A DNA stretch of 7,155 nucleotides from Candidatus Nomurabacteria bacterium RIFCSPLOWO2_02_FULL_42_17 (GCA_001786095.1 MFVN01000029.1:1-7155); one strand, 5' to 3'; positions 1-6,743 are shown, counted from the first letter of the stretch. The notes: generated by a model not told the origin, from the letters alone. Made by a program: numbers and translations.

Positions 1-1337
1 AAGAAGCCAAATCGGGTTCGGCGCCGGCGCCGATGGAAACGTCGGCCGAGGGCATTTTACTCGGTATTAATTCATACCGCGGGCGGGACACGCAGATTCG
101 CATGGCCCGCGAGGATCGTATGCGGCATTTTTATGTAATTGGCCAGACCGGTACCGGTAAAACTGTCGCTTTAAAGAATATGATTGTTCAAGATATTAAA
201 AATGGCGATGGTTGCTGTTTTATAGATCCGCACGGTTCCGACGTGCAGGACATACTCGCCCAAATTCCCAAAGAACGCGTAGACGACGTGATTTATTTTG
301 ATCCCGCTTACATTCCGCGCCCCATGGGTCTGAATATGCTGGAATTCGACCCCCAATATCCAGAGCAAAAAACTTTCATTATTAATGAATTGGTGGGCAT
401 CTTTAACAAACTTTTTGATATGAAAACCTCAGGCGGGCCGATGTTTGAGCAATATTTCCGCAATTCAGCCATGCTCACTATGGAACATCCGGAAAGCGGT
501 AATACTTTATTGGAAATCGGACGGATTTTGGGCGACAAAGAATTCCGCGATATGAAATTATCGCATTGCAAAAACCCAATCGTCGCGGAGTTTTGGCGCA
601 ACGCCGAAAAAACCACCGGTGAGCAGTCATTATCCAACTTTGTGCCGTATGTTACCAGCAAGTTCGATGTTTTTATTTCCAACGAAATTATGCGTCCAGT
701 AGTTCTGCAGGAAAAATCGTCTTTTAATTTCCGTAAAATAATGGATGAGAAAAAAATACTTTTAGTCAATCTTTCCAAGGGGCGTTTAGGAGATATTAAC
801 TCTAATTTAGTTGGATTGATTCTGGTCGGAAAAATCCAAATGGCCGCGCTCTCGCGTGTGGATATGTTCGGCCAGAAAATGAACGACTTTTATCTTTACA
901 TAGACGAATTCCAGAATGTCACAACCGATTCCATTTCCTCAATTTTATCCGAAGCGCGCAAATACCGCCTATCGCTCAACATTGCCCATCAGTACATAAA
1001 ACAATTGGAAGAAAGCATAAAGAACGCGGTCTTTGGCAATGTGGGCAGTATGGCGATCTTCCGTGTTTCGCCCGAAGACGCCGAAGCTCTGGAGCCGCGC
1101 TTTAAACCGATTTTTACCAAGCAGGATATTATCAAGCTGGATAATTATAACGCCTATATGTCTATGCTTATTAACGGCCAACCGGCCAAGCCTTTCAATA
1201 TACGCACGCTTTCACCGGAAGTCGGCCAGCCGGAAATCGCGGAAAAAATCAAGGAACTTTCCTATCTTAAATACGGCCGCCCGCGCGAGGAAGTCGAAGC
1301 CGAGATTATTGCCAAATACGAGAAGCGAGCGGAGTAA
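1..1337 (+). CDS. VirD4/TraG-like conjugation coupling ATPase (5'-partial)
   Basis: This is the C-terminal ATPase part of a type IV secretion coupling-protein-like enzyme (VirD4/TraG, FtsK/HerA superfamily), expected to use ATP to move DNA or protein at the membrane. The Walker A motif GQTGTGKT is at nt 141-164. A DPHG segment follows at 225-236, the Walker B motif YLYIDE is at 891-908, and the family motif LSEARKYRLSLNIAHQ is at 945-992. The first ATG is at 33, but the frame stays open to the left edge and encodes EAKSGSAPAP, an Ala/Pro linker. No ribosome site precedes that ATG, so the true start is probably upstream and this is a fragment. CPR genomes often carry longer proteins of this type with an extra N-terminal region. 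The in-window part has no obvious membrane segment. No relaxase, VirB4 or pilin gene is visible here, so a role in conjugation, DNA uptake or pili is unresolved. The ATPase family call is firm. Confidence 0.85.
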   Translation, partial: EAKSGSAPAPMETSAEGILLGINSYRGRDTQIRMAREDRMRHFYVIGQTGTGKTVALKNMIVQDIKNGDGCCFIDPHGSDVQDILAQIPKERVDDVIYFDPAYIPRPMGLNMLEFDPQYPEQKTFIINELVGIFNKLFDMKTSGGPMFEQYFRNSAMLTMEHPESGNTLLEIGRILGDKEFRDMKLSHCKNPIVAEFWRNAEKTTGEQSLSNFVPYVTSKFDVFISNEIMRPVVLQEKSSFNFRKIMDEKKILLVNLSKGRLGDINSNLVGLILVGKIQMAALSRVDMFGQKMNDFYLYIDEFQNVTTDSISSILSEARKYRLSLNIAHQYIKQLEESIKNAVFGNVGSMAIFRVSPEDAEALEPRFKPIFTKQDIIKLDNYNAYMSMLINGQPAKPFNIRTLSPEVGQPEIAEKIKELSYLKYGRPREEVEAEIIAKYEKRAE

Positions 1338-1407
1338 GTTTAGACATTATGCAGGAAATTGAAATAATGTTTGCAAATATAAATAAGGATGAAATTTAAA
1401 AAGACGT

Positions 1408-1435
1408 TTGCGGGAAATATCTTTTATGCTAGGAT
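1408..1435 (+). promoter_or_regulatory. Extended -10 promoter for ndk-carA-carB
   Basis: The -10 box TAGGAT (1430-1435) is preceded by the extended element TGC (1427-1429). TTGCGG (1408-1413), 16 bp upstream, is a half-matching -35. The predicted transcript start is about 1441-1443, essentially at the ndk ATG (1442), which implies a leaderless or nearly leaderless mRNA. AGGA at 1431-1434 has Shine-Dalgarno spacing (7 nt) but lies inside the -10 box, so it would not be in the transcript if this promoter is used. No intrinsic terminator is visible between the upstream ATPase gene and this site. Confidence 0.5.
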
Positions 1436-1441
1436 AGAAGC

Positions 1442-2026
1442 ATGATGCATCCTAAAGAAGAAAAAACTTTTGTTTTAGTAAAACCCGACGGCGTGCGTAA
1501 GGGGCTGATCGGGGAGATTATAAAACGTTTTGAACGACGCGATTTAAAAATCGTGGCTTTGGAAATGTTCCAGCCCACCCGCGAGCAACTGCACGACCAT
1601 TATCCAAAAAACGAAGAGTGGGTAACCCGCCTTGGTCACAAAACTATGGACACCTACAAAAAGTATGGTTATGACGCCGTGGCCGATTTTGGCACGGACG
1701 AGCCGGCCAAAATCGGCCCAAATGTGCGTGAATGGCTGGTTGATTTTATGACCAAGGCGCCATTGGTCAAAATGGTAGTGCAGGGCGTGCACGCCGTTGA
1801 TATGGTGCGCAAAATTGCCGGCGACACTATGCCCTACAAAGCCGATATGGGCACAATCCGCGGTGATTTTTCCAACGATTCTCCTGCTTTAGCCAATAAA
1901 GAAAAACGGGCGGTGATGAACATCATCCATTGCTCGGAAACACCCGAAGAGGCCGCCCATGAAATCAAACATTGGTTCGGCACGACCCCCATGCACAACT
2001 ATAAACGCTTTGGCGTGGACGAGTAA
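1442..2026 (+). CDS. ndk: Nucleoside diphosphate kinase, long form
   Basis: Ndk moves the gamma-phosphate from ATP to other (deoxy)nucleoside diphosphates through a phosphohistidine, supplying NTPs and dNTPs in the cytoplasm. The start FVLVKPDGVRKGLIGEII and the segments GTIRGDF (137-143) and NIIHCSETPEEA (160-171) identify it. By comparison with human NDK-A from memory, all key residues are kept: K14, Y54, R123, T129, R140, N160, catalytic H163, S165 and E174. The protein has 194 residues against the usual 140-155. The extra length is two insertions: about 33 residues between Y54 and M103, and about 10 between R140 and H163 (SPALANKEKRA region). The usual Arg next to N160 is Met159, and the usual Gly after the active His is Cys164. 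A stop codon at 1430 sets the upstream limit. Met1 (1442) or Met2 (1445) may be the start. The TAA overlaps the carA ATG by one base. Confidence 0.95.
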   Translation: MMHPKEEKTFVLVKPDGVRKGLIGEIIKRFERRDLKIVALEMFQPTREQLHDHYPKNEEWVTRLGHKTMDTYKKYGYDAVADFGTDEPAKIGPNVREWLVDFMTKAPLVKMVVQGVHAVDMVRKIAGDTMPYKADMGTIRGDFSNDSPALANKEKRAVMNIIHCSETPEEAAHEIKHWFGTTPMHNYKRFGVDE

Positions 2027-3105
2027 TGTTGTCTTCCGGTTATTTAATTCTTTCCGATGGTTCGGTTTTTTCCGGTCAAGTTCCATATCAACAAAACAAT
2101 TTATTAAAAGGCGAAGTAGTGTTCAATACCGGCATGACCGGTTATGTTGAATCGCTGACCGACCCTTCTTACGCCGGACAGATTCTTGTTTTTACTTATC
2201 CATTAATCGGCAATTACGGAGTTTTGTCGGAACAAACATGGGAATCAGACAAAATTCATGTGGCGGGTGTGGTAATGAGCGAGTTATGCCAATCATGGAG
2301 TCATCCCAAAAGTATCAAGTCATTGGCTGATTGGCTGGCAGAACAAAACATTCCGTTTATGACCGGCGTGGACACGCGAGCGCTGACTAAACATCTGCGG
2401 GTTCAAGGAACTATGCGGGGGATGATAACCCAACAGCGTGAATTGCGCGTTGATTTGGCGCAAAGCAAAAAAATTTTAGGCGCAAGTTTTATTCCAAAAG
2501 TATTAATACAAAAACCGCTTATTTACAACAAGCAATATGAAAAATCAATCATTCTTGTTGACTGCGGATTAAAATTAAGCATTTTACGATCGCTTATGAA
2601 ACTTCCTTATCGGATTAAACGCGTACCTCACGATTATAATTATTCCAAAGAACCGTATGATGGCGTAGTGATCTCAAACGGCCCCGGCGACCCAATGGAT
2701 TACAAAGCCACAATCCGCGTATTGCGCGTCGCATTGCGTAAAAATAAGCCTATTTTTGGCATTTGTCTCGGCAGTCAGATTATGGCGCTGGCCGCCGGCG
2801 CCCAAACATACAAACTTCTTTTTGGTCATCGCGGGCACAATCAGCCGTGTAAATTAGAAATTTCAAATCCTAAATCGCGGGTTTCGGATAAATGTTTTAT
2901 TACTTCTCAAAATCACGGATATGCGATAAACGAAGCCACGCTTCCTAAAGATTGGCGCGTAACTTTTCGGAACCTCAATGATAATTCAATTGAGGGCATT
3001 GAACACAAAACCAAACCGTTTTTTTCCGTACAGTTTCACCCCGAAGCTTGTCCCGGCCCGACGGATACTATATGGTTATTTAAGAAATTTCATAAATTAT
3101 TATAA
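2026..3105 (+). CDS. carA: Carbamoyl-phosphate synthase small subunit (glutaminase)
   Basis: CarA hydrolyses glutamine and channels the ammonia to CarB for carbamoyl phosphate synthesis. The N-terminal CarA domain spans about residues 1-160, with FNTGMTGYVESLTDPSYAGQ (S48 matches the glutamine-contacting Ser of E. coli CarA) and GVDTRALTKHLR. The class I glutamine amidotransferase domain follows, with SNGPGDP (217-223), nucleophile C247 in GICLGSQ, GHRGHNQPC, SQNHGYAI and the H338/E340 pair in FHPEA. The catalytic triad is complete. The position usually His in GICLGHQ is Ser, which is tolerated because other class I amidotransferases vary there. At 359 residues it is a little shorter than E. 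coli CarA (382). HNQPC, EGIEH and PFFSVQFHPE resemble eukaryotic CAD/CPS1 and Bacteroidota CarA more than E. coli. The ATG shares one base with the ndk stop, and there is no clear Shine-Dalgarno, so translation is probably coupled. Confidence 0.97.
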   Translation: MLSSGYLILSDGSVFSGQVPYQQNNLLKGEVVFNTGMTGYVESLTDPSYAGQILVFTYPLIGNYGVLSEQTWESDKIHVAGVVMSELCQSWSHPKSIKSLADWLAEQNIPFMTGVDTRALTKHLRVQGTMRGMITQQRELRVDLAQSKKILGASFIPKVLIQKPLIYNKQYEKSIILVDCGLKLSILRSLMKLPYRIKRVPHDYNYSKEPYDGVVISNGPGDPMDYKATIRVLRVALRKNKPIFGICLGSQIMALAAGAQTYKLLFGHRGHNQPCKLEISNPKSRVSDKCFITSQNHGYAINEATLPKDWRVTFRNLNDNSIEGIEHKTKPFFSVQFHPEACPGPTDTIWLFKKFHKLL

Positions 3106-6100
3106 TGTCACGCAACCCAAAAAAAGTTCTTATACTTGGTTCCGGAGGTCTGCGCATCGGTCAAGCCGGTGAGTTTGATTATTCCGGGTCTCAAGCCATC
3201 AAGGCGCTTAAAGAAGAAGGTATTTTTACCGTGCTTATAAATCCTAATATTGCCACCGTGCAAACTGACGCCGATATGGCTGATCGGGTTTATTTTCAAC
3301 CCTTAAATATTACAACGGTTACTAAAATTATTGAGCGGGAAAAACCGGACGGAATATTGTTAAGTTTTGGAGGCCAAACGGCCCTGAATCTCGGTTTAGA
3401 ACTTAATAAAATCGGGATATTTAAAAAATTTGGCGTACGCGTTTTGGGTACTCCGGTGGAAACGATAAAAATTACGGAAGACCGCGATCTATTTAAAAAA
3501 GCGTTAACTAAGATAAATATCTTATCTCCCAAAAGTTTTGCGGTATATACCGTAGAAGAAGCGCTAAGGGCCGCGAGCGCAATCGGATATCCAGTAATGA
3601 TGCGTGCCGGGTATAGTTTGGGCGGACTAGGTTCGGGAAAAATAGAAAATAAAAAACAGCTAAAAGAAAAAGTTCATGAGGCGTTTCAGGCGGTGTCCCA
3701 AATTCTAATTGAAGAATATTTAGGAGGCTGGAAAGAAATTGAATACGAGGTTGTTCGAGATAAGGATAATAACACGATTACTGTCTGTAATATGGAAAAC
3801 ATGGATCCCATGGGGATTCATACGGGTGAAAGTATTGTTGTAGCCCCCTCACAAACCCTAACTAATGAAGAATATCATTCTCTGCGGGCTGTAAGTATTA
3901 AAATTATCCAGCACCTTGGTGTCATTGGCGAGTGTAATGTTCAGTTCGCGCTTAACTCCGTCACCGGAGAATATCGTGTGATTGAAGTTAACGCGCGATT
4001 GTCCCGCTCCAGTGCTTTAGCATCCAAGGTAACCGGTTATCCTTTAGCATTCATCGCAACTAAATTAGCATTAGGTTATAAGCTTCACGAACTTAAAAAT
4101 TCCGTGACTGGCACAACCTCGGCATTTTTTGAGCCGGCGTTGGATTATTTAGCCGTTAAAATTCCGCGTTGGGATCTGACGAAATTCAAATCCAGTGAAC
4201 ATACAATCGGCTCTGAAATGAAAAGCGTCGGCGAGGTTATGGCGCTAGGCCGGTCGTTTCCGGAAGCACTTCAAAAAGCCGTGCGCATGCTTAATGTTGG
4301 CTGTCATGGTTTAACGCATCACCCTTTTATTTTTAATAATCCGTTGGTTGAAATTGGTCGCGCGACCGACCGGCGGTTGTTTGCCATTTATGAAGTATTT
4401 CGGCGCGGTGGCACGGTGGAGAAAGTTCATAAACTTTCAAAGATTGATCCTTGGTTTTTATGGCACATTAAACATATCCAGGAATTCGAAACTCGATTGC
4501 GCAAAACAACATTAGTGAAAGAACAAATGCTTGAAGCTAAAAAGTTTGGATTTTCAGATAAAACAATCGGCCATTTAAAAAATCTTTCTGAAAATGTAGT
4601 TCGCCGACGGCGAATCGCGCTCGGTGTTGTGCCGATTGTAAAGCAAATCGACACATTGGCCGGAGAATTCGACGCCGAAACAAATTATCTTTATACAACT
4701 TATCATGGCGTTAAGCACGATGTTGAACCACTGGTTAAAACTCCGGTCATTATTCTTGGTTCCGGGCCGTATTGCATCGGTTCTTCGGTTGAATTTGATT
4801 GGTGCGCGGTAAATACCACGAAAACGCTTCGTCAATGCGGTAAACAAATGATTATGATTAATTCCAATCCGGAAACGGTTTCAACCGATTTTGATTGTTC
4901 CGACCGGCTTTATTTTGAAGAACTCACGCTTGAACGGATCCGCGATATCGCCGATTTCGAAGCGCTAAACGATGGCATTATGGTGTCAGTCGGGGGACAG
5001 ATCGCCAATAATATGGCGTTACCGCTTGCCAAAGCCGGCTATCGTCTTTTAGGAACTTCAGCTGATGCCATTGATCGCGCCGAAAATCGCCAGAAATTTT
5101 CTTCTATGCTTCACACGCTTGGCGTTGATCAACCGGAGTGGGAAAAAGTTACGAATCTTGCCGGTGCGAAACGTTTCGCCCAAAAAGTGGGTTATCCCGT
5201 GCTAATTCGCCCTTCTTATATATTGTCCGGCGGGGCGATGAACGTAGTGACCAACGAAAGAGATCTCCAGCGATATCTCGGCGAAGCCGCCCGTCTTTCG
5301 CCCGATCACCCGGTGGTGATTTCCCGTTTTATTATGAATGCCAAGGAACTGGAAATTGACGGAGTGGCCGATCGTGGCAATATTGTGATCTACGCGATTT
5401 CCGAACACATTGAAAATGCCGGCGTGCATTCCGGCGACGCCACGATTGTTCTGCCTCCCCAACGGCTTTATCTTGAAACCATACGGCGCGCGAAAAACAT
5501 TGCCAGACAAATTGCGTCCGCTTTGGCAATCACCGGGTCGTTTAATATTCAATTTATCGCCAAAGACAATGAAATCAAAGTTATAGAATGCAATCTGCGC
5601 GCCTCTCGCTCGTTTCCGTTTGTTTCTAAAGTAACAAATCACAATTTCATCGAGATTGCGACTCAGGCTGTTTTAGGAATACACCAGCCGGTTCGTTATA
5701 ATACCATTGACCTTGATCATGTTGGCGTTAAAAGTCCGCAGTTTTCTTACAATCGTTTGAAGGGCGCTGACTCGGTGGCCGGCGTGGAAATGGCGTCCAC
5801 CGGCGAAGTGGCTTGTCTCGGCGATAATCTTCTTGAGGCCTTCTATCTTTCTTGGCTGGCCACCGAACAATCGGTAAAAGGCAAACGACTTTTTTTAAGT
5901 ATAGCCGACGATCACAAGCATAAGTTTATCGACGAAGTGCGCGCTCTACATGATCGGGGATGGCGTATTTATACAACTAAAGGCACATATGCGTATTTTA
6001 ATGAACAAGGTATTTTGTTAAAACGGTTGCATTGCATTGATAATCTTAAAGACTTGACTGTAGAAAATATGATCAAGGCGGGTAAAATTGATTTGGTTGT

Positions 6101-6293
6101 TAATATTCCATCGCCTCATAATAATAATGATGATGCGCGTAAAATTCGCCGATTGGCCATTGACCATCATATTCCTTTGGTCACCAACGCCGAAACCGGC
6201 ACGCTCCTTTTGCGTTGTCTGGCGGAAATTGATATAAAAGGTTTTCAACCGAAGTCTTTACAAGATTTCATTCAGCGTGCTATGCTTTCATGA
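3105..6293 (+). CDS. carB: Carbamoyl-phosphate synthase large subunit
   Basis: CarB makes carbamoyl phosphate from bicarbonate, CarA-derived ammonia and two ATP. It is full length (1062 residues; E. coli 1073) with the usual duplicated plan. The N-terminal ATP-grasp half (about 1-400) has GGQTALN, IHTGE with H239, and VIEVNARLSRSSALASK with E294. An oligomerisation region follows (about 400-545; KIDPWFLWHI, KQIDTLAGEF). The C-terminal ATP-grasp half (about 546-920) has GSGPYCIGSSVEFDW, VHSGD with H775, and VIECNLRASRSFPFVSK with E828. An MGS-like allosteric domain (about 925-1062) has TTKGT (957-961) and KIRRLAID. Both active sites look intact, so this is a complete synthase. GSGGLRIGQAGEFDYSG, GECNVQFAL, FFEPALDY and KSVGEVMALGR match the eukaryotic CAD/CPS1 and Bacteroidota type rather than E. 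coli. The ATG shares one base with the carA stop and has no Shine-Dalgarno. It ends in TGA, followed after one codon by TAG. Confidence 0.98.
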   Translation: MSRNPKKVLILGSGGLRIGQAGEFDYSGSQAIKALKEEGIFTVLINPNIATVQTDADMADRVYFQPLNITTVTKIIEREKPDGILLSFGGQTALNLGLELNKIGIFKKFGVRVLGTPVETIKITEDRDLFKKALTKINILSPKSFAVYTVEEALRAASAIGYPVMMRAGYSLGGLGSGKIENKKQLKEKVHEAFQAVSQILIEEYLGGWKEIEYEVVRDKDNNTITVCNMENMDPMGIHTGESIVVAPSQTLTNEEYHSLRAVSIKIIQHLGVIGECNVQFALNSVTGEYRVIEVNARLSRSSALASKVTGYPLAFIATKLALGYKLHELKNSVTGTTSAFFEPALDYLAVKIPRWDLTKFKSSEHTIGSEMKSVGEVMALGRSFPEALQKAVRMLNVGCHGLTHHPFIFNNPLVEIGRATDRRLFAIYEVFRRGGTVEKVHKLSKIDPWFLWHIKHIQEFETRLRKTTLVKEQMLEAKKFGFSDKTIGHLKNLSENVVRRRRIALGVVPIVKQIDTLAGEFDAETNYLYTTYHGVKHDVEPLVKTPVIILGSGPYCIGSSVEFDWCAVNTTKTLRQCGKQMIMINSNPETVSTDFDCSDRLYFEELTLERIRDIADFEALNDGIMVSVGGQIANNMALPLAKAGYRLLGTSADAIDRAENRQKFSSMLHTLGVDQPEWEKVTNLAGAKRFAQKVGYPVLIRPSYILSGGAMNVVTNERDLQRYLGEAARLSPDHPVVISRFIMNAKELEIDGVADRGNIVIYAISEHIENAGVHSGDATIVLPPQRLYLETIRRAKNIARQIASALAITGSFNIQFIAKDNEIKVIECNLRASRSFPFVSKVTNHNFIEIATQAVLGIHQPVRYNTIDLDHVGVKSPQFSYNRLKGADSVAGVEMASTGEVACLGDNLLEAFYLSWLATEQSVKGKRLFLSIADDHKHKFIDEVRALHDRGWRIYTTKGTYAYFNEQGILLKRLHCIDNLKDLTVENMIKAGKIDLVVNIPSPHNNNDDARKIRRLAIDHHIPLVTNAETGTLLLRCLAEIDIKGFQPKSLQDFIQRAMLS
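6257..6286 (+). promoter_or_regulatory. Candidate promoter inside the 3' end of carB
   Basis: TTTACA (6257-6262, five of six matches to the -35 consensus) lies 18 bp from TATGCT (6281-6286, four of six), which carries an extended TGC (6278-6280). The predicted start is near 6293, giving a leader of about 48 nt to the small gene at 6341. It overlaps carB codons, so part of the match may come from coding sequence. Confidence 0.4.
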
Positions 6294-6340
6294 GAATAGT
6301 GCGGTCTTATTATTTACTAACTAACTAAATTAATTATTTT

Positions 6341-6487
6341 ATGAATCAAAAAAGCAACAATATTCTATGGGTTGTTTTAGTAATCGTAATTATCTCGGGC
6401 ATTTATTTCTTTACCAAAAAAGACAAAGATGCGGAAAACCAAGAACCAATTCAGGGGGAGCAAGTTCAAGAAGAGCAAGCGGAATAA
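6341..6487 (+). CDS. Small single-pass membrane protein, unknown function
   Basis: This is a 48-codon gene from ATG to TAA. Residues 8-24 (ILWVVLVIVIISGIYFF) form one strong transmembrane segment after a short polar N-terminus. A Lys/Asp-rich stretch (TKKDKD) follows, then a soluble tail rich in Gln and Glu (residues 31-48). There is no lipobox Cys and no obvious signal-peptidase site, so it is probably an anchored protein; the KKDKD stretch after the helix suggests the tail may be cytoplasmic. The hydrophobic-then-charged pattern is unlikely by chance and supports a real gene despite its size. It starts 47 nt after the carB stop, has no Shine-Dalgarno, and may be read from carB or from the promoter candidate at 6257-6286. 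I do not recognise the family. Confidence 0.6.
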   Translation: MNQKSNNILWVVLVIVIISGIYFFTKKDKDAENQEPIQGEQVQEEQAE

Positions 6488-6531
6488 CAAAGGGATCTTA
6501 ACAAAAAATTGTTTTGCGGTAATCTCCACAT

Positions 6532-6555
6532 CCTCAAGTTTGTGAGGTTGTTATT
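6532..6555 (+). terminator. Weak plus-strand intrinsic terminator
   Basis: CCTCA (6532-6536) and TGAGG (6543-6547) form a 5-bp stem with a 6-nt loop, which an A-T and a C-G pair can extend beyond one mismatch. The T-rich run TTGTTATT follows at 6548-6555. It lies 45 nt after the small membrane protein gene and would end the ndk-carAB-small gene transcript. The stem is short, so it may be leaky. Confidence 0.4.
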
Positions 6556-6665
6556 AATAAAAAAAACTCCTCTGTCGATGGCAAGTCAAGCAGAGGAGCA
6601 AGGAAAATTATGAAAACAAACAGAAGATCAATCTTTAATCAATAAAGAACCAAATTAACCATACC
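6556..6665 (-). ncRNA. Candidate short minus-strand RNA (about 110 nt)
   Basis: On the minus strand a perfect TATAAT (plus coordinates 6677 down to 6672) could start a transcript near 6665. It would run to the hairpin and T-run at 6559-6598, giving about 110 nt. There is no good -35 box, and the only coding potential is a seven-codon MVNLVLY reading frame. The terminal stem contains CUCCUC, which is complementary to Shine-Dalgarno sequences. The call rests on the pairing of a promoter-like box with a terminator. It is a hypothesis and not a family match. Confidence 0.25.
6559..6598 (-). terminator. Minus-strand intrinsic terminator
   Basis: CTCCTCTG (6567-6574) and CAGAGGAG (6591-6598) form a perfect 8-bp stem with a 16-nt loop. 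Read on the minus strand, eight T follow directly (A-tract 6559-6566), the classic intrinsic terminator shape. Read on the plus strand there is no U-tract. It stands tail to tail with the plus-strand hairpin at 6532-6547, which suggests convergent transcription. An alternative is a plus-strand hairpin that hides GAGGAG at 6593-6598. Confidence 0.5.
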
Positions 6666-6680
6666 TTGTATATTATACAA
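6666..6680. repeat. Perfect 15-bp palindrome, operator-like
   Basis: TTGTATA and TATACAA are exact inverted repeats around a single central T. It lies about 105 bp upstream of the gene at 6772 and contains the minus-strand TATAAT. It has the size and symmetry of a dimeric repressor site, but the surroundings are so AT-rich that chance cannot be excluded. Confidence 0.35.
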
Positions 6681-6713
6681 CACTTTTAATTGCAAGAAAT
6701 AGAACTGGGGATA

Positions 6714-6743
6714 TCGATAATATAATCTATTATATGGTACAAT
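6714..6743 (+). promoter_or_regulatory. Extended -10 promoter for the gene at 6772
   Basis: TACAAT (6738-6743, five of six) is preceded by TGG (6735-6737), an extended -10. TCGATA (6714-6719), 18 bp upstream, is a four-of-six -35. The predicted start is about 6750, giving a leader of some 22 nt without a Shine-Dalgarno. An inverted repeat (ATATAAT, CT, ATTATAT; 6720-6735) fills the spacer and touches the TG element, where a bound protein would block the promoter. Confidence 0.5.

Noticed and set aside
308..778. 156-codon minus-strand reading frame inside the ATPase gene
   Set aside because: Antisense to a conserved family sequence with no recognisable protein features.
1033..1362. 109-codon plus-strand frame overlapping the end of the ATPase gene
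   Set aside because: Out-of-frame reading of conserved ATPase codons; Arg/Ser-rich product without any domain.
1349..1399. 16-codon reading frame (MQEIEIMFANINKDEI) between the ATPase gene and ndk
   Set aside because: No ribosome site, no hydrophobic or conserved pattern, and such short frames are expected by chance in AT-rich spacers.
2755..2775. GICLGSQ in CarA as a sign of lost glutaminase activity
   Set aside because: The nucleophile C247 and the H338/E340 pair are intact, and the altered position varies in active relatives.
5202..5642. 146-codon minus-strand reading frame inside carB
   Set aside because: It is fully antisense to conserved CarB ATP-grasp sequence; basic, low-information protein with no motif.
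6291..6299. Possible TGA-to-glycine recoding at the carB end
   Set aside because: Reading through TGA adds only one codon before TAG, and no gene here contains in-frame TGA, unlike genomes using that code.
6311..6335. ACTA tandem repeat and AATTAATT palindrome before the 48-codon gene
   Set aside because: Only about three short copies in a very AT-rich leader; no spacing or symmetry that suggests function.
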